Source of the DNA: Cryptomeria japonica | Lineage: Eukaryota > Streptophyta > Pinopsida > Cupressales > Cupressaceae | Direction: 5' to 3' | NCBI RefSeq assembly: GCF_030272615.1 | Contig: NC_081413.1 | Coordinates: 551,302,136 to 551,366,135, forward strand | DNA length: 64,000 bases | Shown: positions 45,825 through 58,060 of the stretch, in pieces | How the letters are laid out: every line of letters begins with the position of its first letter | Position numbering within the stretch: the stretch's first letter is position 1 | Made by a program: the position numbers and the translations under genes | The notes under the pieces: model-generated | What the model was told of the DNA's origin: nothing | Database searches by the model: none | The model's input: only the letters and a program-made list of their open reading frames with translations

Positions 45825-47496
45825 ATGAATTTAAAAAACTATTGTAGGATACCAATTGACTTCTCCTACATTCATCTCTTATGACCAAAACCATTACATT
45901 GATAACAAGTGACATTCATCTCTTGAAGTGTAGCAAATGAATTTCTACTTTCAAAACTAGTAGGGGGCTTATGCAACAAACTAAAATCAACAATTTTATG
46001 ACCAAACTTATTACATTGGTAACAGTAACCACGGAATTTGGGTGCATACCAATCTTGATGCATTGGACCGGCAAACCTTTGTCTCATCGGATTTTTTCCT
46101 CTCATGCTATTGACTTTAGTGAACCCCTCTTTGTCAATCTTGAACTTGCCTTTATGGTTTGCATTCTAGAACAAAGAGTGAGCCTTCCAGTTCTGAGCAT
46201 TATGGTTCACAGGCAGATTTCTTGTTGCTTCAACATAGGTCTTCTTCTCGGTAGCTTTGTTGATAGTAAAGGTTTGGTTTTCTTTACTCTCACTTGAAGA
46301 AGTAATCTGTATCTCCTTGTCGGATGTGTCTTTGAACTTTATCCCTCTTCAAATCCTAAACCTGTGGTATCTTTTGAGTGCTTCTGATTACTCAACATTT
46401 TGTCCAAGGCTTCAGTGTTGCCCTCCTACTTTCTCCTCATCTTCAACTCATCCTTGCTCTTTTCAAGCTCCTTTTTGGGCCTTACAATTTCTTCTTCCTA
46501 ATTCTGATAGTCCTTCTCTTTATTTATCAAATCGGAGGATGTAACTTCACATATCCTCTTGGCCTTTTTCAACTAGAGTTTCAAATCAGAAATTATTTTC
46601 TTGGACTCATCCAGGGATTGCCTCAAATGGTCTTGTTCTTCAGCAGCATCACACTTAACCTTTTTGAGATCTCTTCTTGTTTTAATCAACTCCTCAAGAG
46701 CACTTATGATCTTACTTTCCAGATCCACTTTAGCTTCAATATCTTCATCAACCGGTTCATCTAATGCCATAAAGATATTGGTTTTTCTTTCATCCTCACA
46801 TCAGTCATTTTCTGAGGCACTTTCTTCATCTGTGGCATCATCTTCAAAAGTATACAGGTTGTTCTGCTTCCGGTAGCTTCTTCTATCTTGTCGATAGGCA
46901 TTCTTGTTTTTATCCTTACCCAAAGGTCTGCTGGTGCTTTCTTTCTCCTCTCTAGAATTCTCACTATAGGGACATTTTGAAGCAAAGTGTCATATTTTAC
47001 CACAGTTAAAACATTTGAGATGTAATTTTCCTTTGTACTTATCGAATCCTCTTTTAAGCTTCCTTACAAAGTTTTTTACTAATGTGTTTGAGTCTTCACT
47101 AGATTCTCCATGAGTAATTTCTTCCTTACCCTTTTTGATGGAGTTGAAAGCAGCCTCTTTCTTTGAAGTTCCTTCATCGGTTGTTCTCATCTCATAAGTG
47201 GTTAGGGACCCAAATAACTCATCCATTGAAAAGGTTTTCAGATCCTTGGCTTCTTCTATTAGAGAGACCTTTGTGTCATACTTAGATGTGAGTGATCTAA
47301 GTACCTTTTTGACAACCACTTCATCAGCTGTATCTTCTCCAAGTCCTCTAATAGTGTTCACCGTTTCATCAATTCTGCGAAGATAATCAACAATCTTCTC
47401 TTCATCTTTTATCTTCAAGCCTTCAGGCTTACCTCTTAGTGTTTACATTTTAGCGTCCTTGACCTTGACATCTCCTTCAAACAATCTTTTCAACTT
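45825..47496 (-). pseudogene. Cop-C gag middle part: coiled coil and three zinc knuckles
   Basis: In sense from 47496: DKLKRLFEGD, the UBN2-type region (MKIKDEEKIVDYLRRIDETV, 47418) and a first knuckle CFNCGKI*HFASKC at about 47010 with a TGA/TAG-type stop inside. A charged coiled-coil region follows (46770-46573, DLESKIISALEELIKTRRDL). Then come a second knuckle CYQCNKFGHKIVDF (last Cys lost) and a third, CYQCNGFGHKR*EC (46105-45850). A fourth degenerate knuckle lies beyond A3 at 36885. This long gag, with several knuckles and a coiled coil, differs from the compact gag of Cop-A. Confidence 0.85.
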
Positions 47497-47501
47497 ATCC
47501 C

Positions 47502-48902
47502 TGATGGTATGATGAAAGAATAAGTATCTGGTACAATACTAAGAGGGGGGGTGAATTAGTATATTGAAAAACTGAAACAAAGCTCCCAAACTCAAACTCA
47601 GTCAAACAAAGTAAACATATCTCAGTCAAGATCAATACTCATAAGAATACTTGACATAAACCGGTTTAACTGTTATGATAGCTTTAATAGTAAACAACTT
47701 CAACATCTATGTAAACATCAACAATGCTTAATCATAACTCGACATATTCATCTTCAATCCTTCTACTTAACATGCCTTATCAGAAATTAACCATATCAAC
47801 AAATAAAATCACAACCACAAAAGCATTCACCACTTGACACAAATGTTTATATGTGGAAAACCTAAATAGGTAAAAACCACAGTGAGATGGGACTCACAAG
47901 GATAGCTATCTGAACTCTTCTGAAGTTCGCTCTGTTAGGAGCCAAAGCCTATTAGAGCTTTACAATAAGTCTTGTTAAGAACTAATTCTGGTTAGGAATC
48001 ACCCAGTTAAAGGATTTACAAATATGCTTTGTCAGAAGCACAATACCCTATTAGGAGTAACCTCGCTGGAGGATTTAAGAATCCAAGATAATGGATCACC
48101 TTGTTAGAGGATTTAATGAGTAACCAAGCTTGTTAGAGCTCACCCAGTTAAGGGATTTAACTTCTACTATAATTGTTAGAAAACAACAGTCTTGTTGATA
48201 TGTCTGAATAGCACTACTTTTGCTTGATCAAATCCTTCTATATCCTTCAATCTGCCTTCACTCAAAGTGTAGATCTATTCACCGGTTTGGCAACTACACA
48301 CTCAACAGGTTTTCTACCAACCTTTCCAACAACCTATACAAACAACTTCATCGACCTTAAATAGAAATTAATTAGGTCGGTAATAGCAAAAACCTAATTC
48401 TCATCATTGAGATTACAAACAAGTCTATACAATCTTGACCGTTATAAATCATGACAATCTATTCACTTTCTTCAAGACAATTTCAACCGCTCTAATGGAC
48501 TTTGTAACTCATCACACATTGTGCATTAAATGCAATCCACTTTACTCCTTCCCTAGACAAGAACAAACATGCCAAAACAATTTGAATATATCTTCAATCA
48601 AATGATCACATGTGTCTCCATCATTACCGCTTATCAGATAATAAACCAACAAACTTGGTCGGTTAGGGTTTAACAGCTGATAGGGTTTTACTACTTACAT
48701 TACATAGAAAGGTTTAACCCTTTATACTGGTTCACCAGTTTACAACATGTTCCACAAAGCTCTTTTACCGGTTACTAGCCAATATCAAAATTAACAATAT
48801 CAGCAATAACATGAATACCATTACTAGTTCAATTGACATCAATGACAACATATCATTAATGCAATCTCTATGCAAAGTACCAATAATCTCCAAATACCAA
48901 CA
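47502..48902 (-). repeat. A4 3' LTR (1401 bp)
   Basis: Sense starts TGTTGGTATTTGGAG at 48902 and ends CATACCATCA at 47502. The polypurine complement atctccccctttggca begins at 48903. Compared with A2/A3 it has a slightly different U3 start (an extra 'ccaataatctccaaata' segment on the plus strand). Confidence 0.94.
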
Positions 48903-49256
48903 ATCTCCCCCTTTGGCATTGATGGCAATACAATTATCAACGCCTCTGAATGCTGCTAAGATTGGTGAATAGGAATCCTGGTTTACATTACCAAGTATTC
49001 ACCTTGCTCTTTCTGTCTTCAGTCTGTCATTAGTTCACTTAATCAGACACATAATTCTTCTCTCCAATCACATAATTCTCCTCCCCAATCACATAAATCT
49101 TCTCCCCCTTTGACAACAATTCCAAAGTGAAAGTAAAACATGTAATGTTGCTCTCACTGTGATGTTGATGCTCCCCCTATGGAATACATCCACTCCTTCA
49201 TCAATCCATGTAATATTCTTCAAGTAGTTCAGGGACTGATGTAATCAGCATCATGC

Positions 49257-49665
49257 TCAACTGACTTCATGAAGAGGGACAACCCCCAATTGACTTCTAA
49301 GATACTCAAAAGTTGTCTTAAGCAAAGGTTTGGTAAAGATATCTGCAAGCTGCTCCTTGGTAGAAACATGCTCCAAGATAACATCTTTACTTTGAAATTT
49401 TTCCCTCAAGAAGTGATATTTCAATTCAATGTGCTTAGACCTTGCATGCAAAACAGGATTTTTGGAAATGTTTATTGCACTTGTATTATCACACAAAATC
49501 TTTATAGGTTCTGAGATTTCCATCTTCAAACCTTCCAAAATGTGCCTCATCCACATAGCTTGTGTGCAATTCATATAAGCTGCTACATACTCAGCTTCAG
49601 CAGTAGATTGTGAAGTGCAACTCTGCTTTTTACTACTCCAAGAGACTTCTACACCAGTCCTCCCC
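49257..49665 (-). pseudogene. A4 RNase H C-terminal remnant
   Basis: The minus strand from about 49650 reads VSWSSKKQSCTSQSTAEAEY, then AWMRH-type and CDNTSAINISKN blocks, ending LGVVPLHEVS at a stop at 49257. It keeps the last RNase H block (AEAEY) but nothing N-terminal to it: the sequence above about 49660 belongs to the Cop-D leader. This tail is intact and nearly stop-free. The non-coding 48903-49256 below it matches the A3 3' region. Confidence 0.88.
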
Positions 49666-49731
49666 TACACTTACTCCTTTACTATCACTGAAACCTAGCC
49701 GGACTTCTTCCAAGCTCACCTAGGCTCAGTA
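49666..49731 (-). other. Cop-D leader remnant with a degenerate PBS
   Basis: In sense, directly after the Cop-D LTR end (TTCTGCA), the sequence reads TACTGAGCCTAGGTGAGC. This may be a damaged form of the iMet PBS (TATCAGAGC) plus leader. It then runs into A4's RNase H. The exact joint lies somewhere in 49648-49666. Confidence 0.45.
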
Positions 49732-50978
49732 TGCAGAATGATGATTGCCATTTCCTAGTTTCCTCCTACTGCCACTCTACTCTTACTATACATTTTCAGC
49801 TCTTCCTGAAGAACTCCAATGGCCGTGTGGATCCCATAGTTGAGGTTCAAGACAGAGCCATATTTACACTGTGAATTCAAAACAAAGAAATGAACAACAA
49901 AAAGGAAACTTTAATTACAAAATTGTAATGAAAAAATTAACAAAAACAAGACAGTACAACAATCAGCGATAGAAAACCAAAAAATAGACTTGTATGTATT
50001 TCTCTTATGTTTTTTTTGTAATATCCCACCAATCCAATGCCTTACAATTAGACTTTTATAGCTCATCCATCCATCATGAAACACAGACGGTTACAAACTG
50101 GAGAAAACGGTTTCATAACGGGTCATCGGCGTAGCCTAAGAACCTGGCTTTCGATGCTTGTTGGTGACTTGCAAAGTTTGCACTTTTCCATCGAGTCAAC
50201 AGAAAGACAACCAAACAGATATCTCGATCGTCCAATCTTGCTCGATCTCTCTTTTTGCGCTTTGCCACGTGGCACCCCCTGATTGGCTCTAGGGTCCCTA
50301 CGCTGCCACCTTAGCACAGCTTCACTAACCGCCCGAAATGAAACTCTTCTTTGTCACTGGGTCCCACCATGGTCACCAAGTCATGTGGAATAAACTTCGT
50401 GCATCTCGCCATAGAGGTATAGGGACAATCATCTGATCATCTCGGACTTGCTCACTCATTAACTTGCCTGAGCTTCTCTCTTGTCTGGTCCCACCACTTG
50501 GTCGCCAAGTCACGGGGAATAACTTTCATGCATCTCTCCATTGCGGTATAGCGACCATCGTTGATCCACCTTCAACCTACACGGTCGTTAACTCACCTCT
50601 TTTTTTGCACGTGCTTTGTCTCCAAGACGCGAGGATTATCTGGCGATCATCTTCCCATCGACAACCATAGGACCATCCAAGATCACCATCCGAGTATAGG
50701 TCAAGTTAATCATCGAGGAAACTTGAAACTACTCCTTCTGATACCCGATAACAATACTTTGAGCACTGATGACTTATCGGGTCATCGGGGTAACTGATCC
50801 ACTCCAAACTCTAGCAAACACATCGGGGTAGGTCTTGCCGAAAAGAGACATTTTAAAAACTACAACTAAACAACCATACAAATGGACTAGAGCCAGTCCT
50901 TATGTATTTACATGACCACTGGAAGGTCTCACAAGACAAAATTAGTTAAGGGCATTTCAACCCTTAGGTGCTTCTGCA
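49732..50978 (-). repeat. Cop-D LTR (1247 bp) replacing A4 reverse transcriptase
   Basis: The ends are TGCAGAA(t) and (g)cTTCTGCA, so the LTR has a 7-bp terminal inverted repeat. Sense starts TGCAGAAGCACCTAAGGG at 50978. A TATA box (GCTATAAAAG, complement near 50054-50063) lies in the sense 3' third. Two similar units of about 130 bp (50345-50400 and 50480-50540 share ccaccatggtcaccaagtca-like sequence) form a tandem repeat. It is richer in GC than its host. There is a clean joint with A4 integrase at 50979. Confidence 0.8.
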
Positions 50979-51905
50979 TTAATCATTCTTAGCTTCAAAC
51001 TTGCTTATGTAATCATCTCTTTTAATAAAACATTTGCTACCAAATATTTTAAAATAGCTAACATCAGGTGATCTCCCATACCAGTACTCATATGGGGTCT
51101 TGTCCTTACCTCTTTTTACTAGAACTTTGTTCATTGTGTACACAGTTTTACTTACAGCTTCTTTCCAAAATGTTTTTGATACACCACCTTGTATCAATAT
51201 ATTTCTGGCAGCTTCAACCACTAAGCGGTTGTTTCTCTCTGCTATACCATTCTACTGTGGTGTCCTTGGTGCAGAAAGATGCCACTTGATACCATTATCA
51301 TCACAATATTTAGTGAACTCTACAGAAGTGAATTCACCGCCTTGATCTATTCTTAGACATTTAATCTTTTTCCCACTCTCTTTCTCAGCTAAGGCTCTGA
51401 ATGCCTTGAATTTTCCAAAATCTTCATTTTTATTCTTCAAGAATGTGACCCACATCATCCTTGAACAATCATCAGTGAAGATAATAAATTATTTGTCACC
51501 TTGAATGCTTCTTGTTCTTATTGGTCCACATAGATCTGTATGAACCAAATCTAACAAGTGCTCTGCTAAGAAGGACTTGCGCTTGAAAGTTGAAGAAGTC
51601 ATCTTTCCTAGTTGACATTCTTTACAAAGAGCATTAACTGGTTTGTCTAACTGAGGCAGACCTCTTACAGTCTTAGATTTGCTTACTTTAATAATATTGT
51701 CAAAATTAATATAAAAAAATCTCTTATGCCAAAGCCAGCTATCATCCATCTTTGCAATCAAATAGTTACTAATTTTAGGATCGAGATGAAACCGATTACC
51801 TTTGGTCTGTTTATTGTTTGTAATCAATTCTCCTTTGTTATCAAAGATTTTGCATGTACCATTTCTGAATTCCAGTGGGTATCCTTTGTCATTAAGTTGT
51901 GCCAC
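50979..51905 (-). pseudogene. A4 integrase
   Basis: One frame spans 51905-50979: zinc finger CKECQLGKM, HTDLCGP (51535), RIDQGGEF (51330), GIAERNN (51235), WYGRSPDVSYFKIFGSKCFI and KFEAKND. The frame ends at a stop right at the Cop-D joint. The D-D-E triad is complete. Internal stops include TAG between TPQ and NGIAE (CAG expected, about 51255) and one after SIQGDK (51489). It is well preserved apart from these. Confidence 0.9.
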
Positions 51906-53137
51906 ACTAAGAAGATTGTGCTTTAGGCCTTCAACCCACTAGACATCGTCAGCACTGCTTTTCCCATTAAGAGAAATAATTCCTTTGTCTTTCACCATAC
52001 AGGGTGAGTCATTGCCAAATCTGACAACATCGCCATCAAATTCTTTTAGGGAAAGAAATTTGCTCCAATCGTCGATCATGTGATGTGAACAACCACTATC
52101 AATGATCCAATCATCAGAGTTATCCATTCTGGATACTAGTGCCTTCTGATCTGATATTTCTTCCTTAATTACTACAAACACAATATCTTCGCCATCATCA
52201 TCAGATTCTTCATCAGTAATACTATTGTCAATAGCTACAAGACAATCTCTCTTTCCTTTACCCTTATACTTCTTAAATTTGTCTCTCTTGTATTCATTTT
52301 CACCATTAGGGCAATTTGCTGCTATATGACCAATCTTGTTGCGTGCAAAACATTTTAAAGGTAGCTTACCTTTATATTTACCGGTGCCTCTAGGAAGTTA
52401 TTTTGCCAACAATGCTTCAAGATCCACTAAGCCTTCATCATCTTCAGCATCTCTGTTGGATCTAGATTCATAGTTATGGCCGGTATCTGTATTTCTTCTC
52501 ACAGATGGGTTAGAGACAAAAGCTCTAAATGCATATTATGATCTTTGTACACTACCATCATAGCCATTTAGTTCAAAAGCAGTAAGTTTTCCAATAACGG
52601 AGCCAAGAGTTACCTTTGTCTTATCAATACATTTTAGCTCCTGAGTAGCTGCAACTCGGATAGCGTAGACCGGTAGAAGGGTTCTCAGTACTTTACTGAT
52701 TACTGTGGCATCTTCCACTTCCCCTCCTGCACTCTTTATCTCACCAACTATCTCTTTAATCCTTTGACCATATTGTTGGATGTTCTCACCTTCAGACATT
52801 CTCATGTCATCAAACTTGCCTCTTAAACTCTCTTCTTTAGTAATCTTGACATGTTGATCACATCTTCTAATTTCTTCCATACTTCATATGCAGTTTCAAG
52901 ACCATGAACATCTACATATTAAGCATCGGACAGGGAACTAATAATAGCTTCTAATGTCTGGTGATTTTCTTGTTGTTCTTTCTTTTGATCATCAGTCAAG
53001 GGTCCAGTAGGTGTAGTATACTTATTTTCTATATGCTCCCAATACAGACTACCAAGACTCTTAATGTAAATCCTCATCCTATCACTCCATATTCTATAGT
53101 TATCTTTGTTAAACTTTGGACCTTCTTTCTTCATCAT
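51906..53137 (-). pseudogene. A4 gag and protease
   Basis: Gag starts MMKKEGPKFNKDNYRIWSDR at 53137. A frameshift lies between 52919 and 52880; from there one frame continues through protease into integrase. The UBN2 part (52880-52536) is clean. The knuckle has lost its second Cys (CFARNKIGHIAANC, TGC to CGC). The protease keeps DSG (WIIDSGCSHHM, about 52100). Stops include 52919 (TAA), one before YAFRAF (52536), one before LPRGTG and one before WVEGLK (51939). Confidence 0.9.
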
Positions 53138-53195
53138 GATCTACAAAATCTTTTCCTCAAGCTATTAGGCTTTTAGATTAAGAGGACCTAAGTCG

Positions 53196-53208
53196 CTCTA
53201 ATACCAAT
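53196..53208 (-). other. A4 primer binding site
   Basis: In sense ATTGGTATTAGAGC-like sequence directly follows the 5' LTR end, one change from the iMet PBS. Confidence 0.85.
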
Positions 53209-54610
53209 TGATGGTATGATGAAATAATAAGTATCTGGTAGAATACTGAGAGGGGGGTGAATCAGTATATAGAAAAACTAAAACAAAGTTCCCAAACTCA
53301 AACTCAGTCAAACAAAGTAAACATATCTCAGTCAAGATCAATACTCATAAGAATACTTGACATCAACCGGTTTAACTGTTATGACAGCTTTAACAGTAAA
53401 CAACTTCAACATCTATGTAAACATCAACAATGCTTAATCATAACTCAACATATTCATCTTCAATGCTTCTACTTAACATGCCTTATCAGAAATTAACCAT
53501 ATCAACAAATAAAGTCACAACCACAAAAGCATTCACCACTTGACACAAATGTTTATATGTGGAAAACCTAAATAGGTAAAAACCATGGTGAGATGGGACT
53601 CATGAGGATAGCTATATGAACTCTTCTGAAGTTCGCCCTGTTAGGAGCCAAAGCCTGTTAGAGCTTTACAATAAGTCCTGTTAAGAACTAATTCCAGTTA
53701 GGAATCACCCGGTTAAAGGATTTACAAATATGCTTTTTCAGAAGCACAATACCCTATTAGGAGTAACCTCGCTAGAGGATTTAAGAATCCAAGCTAATGG
53801 ATCACCTTGTTAGAGGATTTAATGAGTAAACAAGCTTGTTAGAGCTCACTTGGTTAAGGGATTTAACTTCTGCTGTAATTGTTAGAAAACAACAGTCTTG
53901 TTGATATGTCTGAATAGCACTACTTTTGCTTGATCAAATCCTTCTATATCCTTCAATCTGCCTTCACTCAAAGTGCAGATCCATTCACTAGTTTGGCAAC
54001 TACACACTCAATAGGTTTTCTACCAACCTTGCCAACAACCTATACAAACAACTTCATCGACCTTAAATAGAAATTAATTAGGTTGGTAACACAACAAAAA
54101 CCTAATTCTCATCATCAAGATTACAAACAAGTTTGTACAATCTTTACTGTTAAAAATCATGACAATCTATTCACTTTCTTCAAGACAATTTCAACCGCTC
54201 CAATGGACTTTATAACTCATCACACGCTATGCATTAAATGCAATCCACTTTGCTCCTTCCCTAGACAAGAACAAACGTGCCAAAACAATTTGAATATACC
54301 CTCAATCAAATGATCACACGTGTCTCCATCATTACCGCTTATCAGATAATAAACCAACAAACTTGGTCGGTTAGGGTTTAACAGCAGATAGGGTTTTACC
54401 ACTTACATTACATAGAAAGGTTTAACCCTTTATACCGGTTCGCCGGTTTACAACATGTTCCACAAAGCTCTTTTACCGGTTACTAGCCAATATCAAAATC
54501 AATAATATCAGCAATAACATGAATACCATTACCTATTCAATTGACATCAATGACAACATATCATTAATGCAATCTCTATGCAAAGTACCAATAATCTCCA
54601 AATACCAACA
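53209..54610 (-). repeat. A4 5' LTR (1402 bp)
   Basis: It aligns end to end with 47502-48902. The poly-G/C run near 53251 is 6 long here and 7 in the other LTR. Confidence 0.94.
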
Positions 54611-54615
54611 ATCCC

Positions 54616-54892
54616 AAGTTTCCTTGGCGGATGAGCAGTGCATGACCTTAACAAACTCATTATCAAACAGACCACTGAGAATAGCATGCTTGGCCTTGGG
54701 ATTGTTTTCATACTATTTTTTAACATCTGGATCTATAGAAGGATTATTAGGGACAGTATACCCATTGTTTACAGACATCCAAACATCAAAACCTAGGGAG
54801 GACAAATAGGTTTCCATTGTTCTTCTCCAGAAGGCATAGTTGGTACCATCAAACATGGGAGCTTTGGAGGAGGAGGACTCATTCCTTTCCAT
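54616..54892 (-). pseudogene. Cop-C gag N-terminus
   Basis: It starts at the ATG at 54890-54892 (MERNESSSSKAPMFDGTNYA), a typical copia gag start where a target sequence such as FDGTNYAFWRRTMETYL precedes the UBN2 domain. One stop occurs after SIDPDVKK (54713). The frame reads up to KETWD at 54615 and resumes at 47496 beyond A4. It lies 62 bp downstream of the PBS. Confidence 0.88.
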
Positions 54893-54953
54893 TGTGTTCT
54901 TAAACCAGACTCGACCCAAGCTAGAGAAATCTTTGACAAATAGGTAACCTAAT

Positions 54954-54967
54954 GCTCTGATACCAAT
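54954..54967 (-). other. Cop-C primer binding site
   Basis: ATTGGTATCAGAGC in sense is an exact iMet tRNA PBS, directly after the 5' LTR end at 54968. Confidence 0.9.
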
Positions 54968-56097
54968 TGTAGAACACAAGATATCACTGAGAGGGTCGAG
55001 TGAATCAGTGATTATAAATAATTTCAAACAATGTGTGCAACCGGTAGGATAGTGAAAGAACTAACAAGCAATCACACACAAGAGCACATCACATAACACC
55101 AGATATACGAGGAAAACCCAATGTGGGAAAAACCTCGGTGAGAAATTCTGCTGGAGATCTATTGCTCCAATCCAGCCTCACAGTGAAATAACAGTTTTAC
55201 AATGTTTAGGGAACCAACCCAAGGAGCGCCAACCCCTAGCTATTTATGGGCACCTACCCAAAGGATCACAAAACCCTATTATATTTTGAGCACCAACTCC
55301 AGGAGAACCAACCCATGAAAACTATTCACTCTAACGATTAAAATCTTATCTATCACACTGCTTCTTCTTTTCTACTGGTCTTTTGTTCTTACTTTTTGAA
55401 CCCTCTACAACCCAGTTTCAGCCTTTCTAGATCTTCTCTGAAACTCACTCTGCTCTCCTTCACTCTCTGCTGCTATCTTACCAGTTCGGACAATATCGGT
55501 TTAACAGACTGTTATACTCTATAATAGTTTGTCGGTTTCCTCAACCCTTGTCGGTTAAACCTTCCTTACCGGTTCTTCTCCCACACTCAGTCGCTTCAAT
55601 ATTTTCTATCACACTTAGACTAATCAACTCTTGCCTCGTAGAGATTCACTGTATCATAAATCTCTAATCAAGCATCCTCTATCAACATACTTAATTTTTT
55701 TATCTGCATATTTATATATATGCTTTCCTGCCAAAACAAAAACTCAAACTTCACGCGCTTAGGATTTTCTTCACTGACCTTGATCCATATCGAATCGGAT
55801 CTCATCTTTCTAGAATTGACAACCTGCAATAGTACAACAAAAATATTTGTCCTCTTTTATTATTCCTATGAATGTTTACTATATTTAACAAACTAGACTA
55901 TGTTCACCAGTCTTGATTTTGTCGATCACAATAAATGATCTAGCAGTTTCCTTCTCCAGATCAGCAAGACAATTAGATATCCTACTTCAATCATAATGCC
56001 AAAGAATAAAATCTCTACCCTTCAATTTGCTTTGAGCTGCAATCCACTGCAACTAATTTATGATTTTTGCAGTCGATATTTAATACGGACTTAGTCA
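54968..56097 (-). repeat. Cop-C 5' LTR, truncated
   Basis: It aligns with 31688-32760. The last 369 bp of the full LTR (32761-33129, the U3 start) are missing, and the sequence passes at 56097/56098 straight into a gypsy reading frame. No TSD remains. Confidence 0.88.
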
Positions 56098-57000
56098 CAA
56101 GATGTATTATGTGTGGATTTTTTGGTGTCCCTAGATTGACTTCCTTTGTCTCCTCTATAAGGATGGATGATCTTTCTTGATTTTTGCTAAAGGGGAGAAT
56201 GTGAAACCTTCCATCCTCATGCACCTCAAAGAGGTTTTCACCTTTGTATGTGGCCTTTGTTTTTACTCTTTTGGGATTTAGGAGTGTCGCAGTGTGGTTT
56301 TCACTAGAAAATCCTTTTTTATTGATATATTTTTGCAACTGAAAGGTTTGGCATTGTCTCCAAAATAAGCCGCATTGTTGAGTTCAATAGAAAACCCTTC
56401 TTTGTGATCCCCGCTTGGTATGTTATCTTGTAACTCAACAAATTCTATGATCGCCTCATCAGGAAGCTATCTAGGAGTTGGGGATCTTGTTGATTCCAGT
56501 CAATGAGTTCAGGGTGAATAATTGGCAAGGCTTCATCAATTAGGTTTAGGTAATAGGATGCATTAGTTAGGTTGAGTATGGAGGTATCGACGTCATCATC
56601 AATATTTTCTCCTTCATAATCAGGCTTGGGAGGTGACCTATCTATATGAGAAGTGTCCTCATTATCTCGTATCCAAAAAGTATTAATCCATGTAACCCCT
56701 TCAACTTGCTTAATGTCAACATAATCTTTGTTTGAATCATGCAAAGAATCTCATTCATATTCATTTGAATCGATCTCATCATCAATAGGGATAATTATGT
56801 CACTGTACCTTAGAGGGATGTCATCAGGGTTGAAAGGTTGTGGACAGCTACTACAGGTGTCGTATCTAATGTGATTGTTGATGTTGCTTGGGTGTCTGAA
56901 ATAGACAAAGGGCTTTATCCCTGGAGTGATAGACTTTTGTAAAACATTTCCCATTTGCTTGTCGGTTGCATGTGTTGGGTTGAATGGGAAGTGTTCACAT
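56098..57000 (-). pseudogene. Gypsy region between protease and reverse transcriptase
   Basis: Sense blocks: YDTCSSCPQPFNPDDIPLRY (56954-56751), an acidic stretch with DALPIIHPELIDWNQQDP (56744-56445), then GENLFEVHEDGRFHILPFS and EVNLGTPKNPHIIHLV (56338-56098). The EVNLGT block normally lies some 60-70 residues before the RT start. The next expected residues are absent here, and RT with a matching start (MHP...LLVKAELKKIL) appears at 31670 on the other side of Cop-C. Stops and shifts are present. Confidence 0.75.
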
Positions 57001-58060
57001 GATTCGGATCTGCTGATGTCATGGGTTTATCTACAAGGGACCAAAGTTTGACTCTAGGTGTGATAGATCTCTATGTAGATTCCTTTGGTTTGCTAGTAAG
57101 CTTGAGCTTAGAAGAGTCACCTGGATTAGGAGTAATCCAAGTCCTGTTTTGTCCCTTGTTTTTAAAAAAGGTTGTAATGGCTCTTGCACCCCTTGCTTGT
57201 TGAATCCTAATGTACTATGGCCATCATAGCCCATATTTTGCATCATGGAGAAGCCTTTGTTGTACTTCTCTGTAGGGATCTAAATCTTTTGTTTACCTTT
57301 GTCTAAGGGATCTGTATAAATCCATCCCGCCAAGTCTTCATCAATAGTTTCTTTCTCTTGTAATTTTCCTGGGGTGAACCTATCAAGTGTACCAGTATTT
57401 TTTGCAATGGGTGACTTGAGTGTAATTTGTGTCCTTCCATGAGTCCTAGGAGAGATAGGTAGTTGGCCAACATAGAAAAGTTGGCTGAGGTTATATTCTC
57501 CTATGCTTTCATCTTTGACCTTCATCTTAAGTTTGTCTTGTTTGGGTGTAGGGATTGATGTATTGGTAAGAGAAGTTGGGTGGACGTATGATGAAGATGT
57601 GGTGGCTTCTCTGTTGCTAGGCACTGTGATATCCGGTTAATTCCTTATATTGTGACAATAGGCAAATGGGTTAGCATCGCCAAGGATAGTAATTTCCACT
57701 CCATTATGTGGAAATTTAATGCATTGATGGTAAGTGGATGGTATTGCTTGCATGGCATGGATCCATGGTCTACCTAGTAGGAGATTGTAGGGAAGAGGTA
57801 GATATAGGACTTGGCAAATCACATCCTTCACCAAAGATCCTACTCTAATTGGTAAAGCGACGCTCTCTTTTGAGGAATGTTCAACATCATCATAGATCTT
57901 GATGGTGATCTTCTTTCTATCATATAATCCTCCTTTGGAATATCCCAATGTTGTGATCATTTACAAGGTGCAAATGTTAAGGCCAACTCCATTATCAACC
58001 AAGACTCACTTGATTCTATGTTGATATATGAATCCCTCAATGTGTAGAGGGGAATTATGT
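57001..58060 (-). pseudogene. Gypsy aspartic protease region
   Basis: The protease reads LVDNGVGLNICTL (about 57980), with D-N-G instead of the usual D-S/T-G. GYSKGGLYDRKKITIKIYDD and then YNLLLGRPWIHAMQAIPSTY follow (57960-57637), the conserved end of plant gypsy proteases. A linker follows (57624-57280). At 57246-57031 it reads MMQNMGYDGHSTLGFNKQGV, a G-patch-like MGYxGxxxLG segment seen in some plant gypsy polyproteins. Frames change several times. Confidence 0.8.

Larger units (their letters stand above)
47502..54610 (-). mobile_element. Cop-A element A4, Ty1/copia, inserted in Cop-C gag (TSD ATCCC)
   Basis: ATCCC is present at 47497-47501 and 54611-54615, and the Cop-C gag frame (…KETWD/DKLKRLF…) joins precisely across it. 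LTRs are 47502-48902 and 53209-54610 (1401 and 1402 bp). By eye the first 260 bp differ at about a dozen positions, so the copy is moderately old. Gag to integrase are present. RT and most of RNase H are replaced by a Cop-D LTR. Confidence 0.96.

Noticed and set aside
50076-50797. GC-richer frames at 50076-50282, 50123-50317 and 50561-50797 as a captured host gene
   Set aside because: The segment has LTR ends TGCAGAA/TTCTGCA, a TATA box and a leader-like flank, which a Cop-D LTR explains better.
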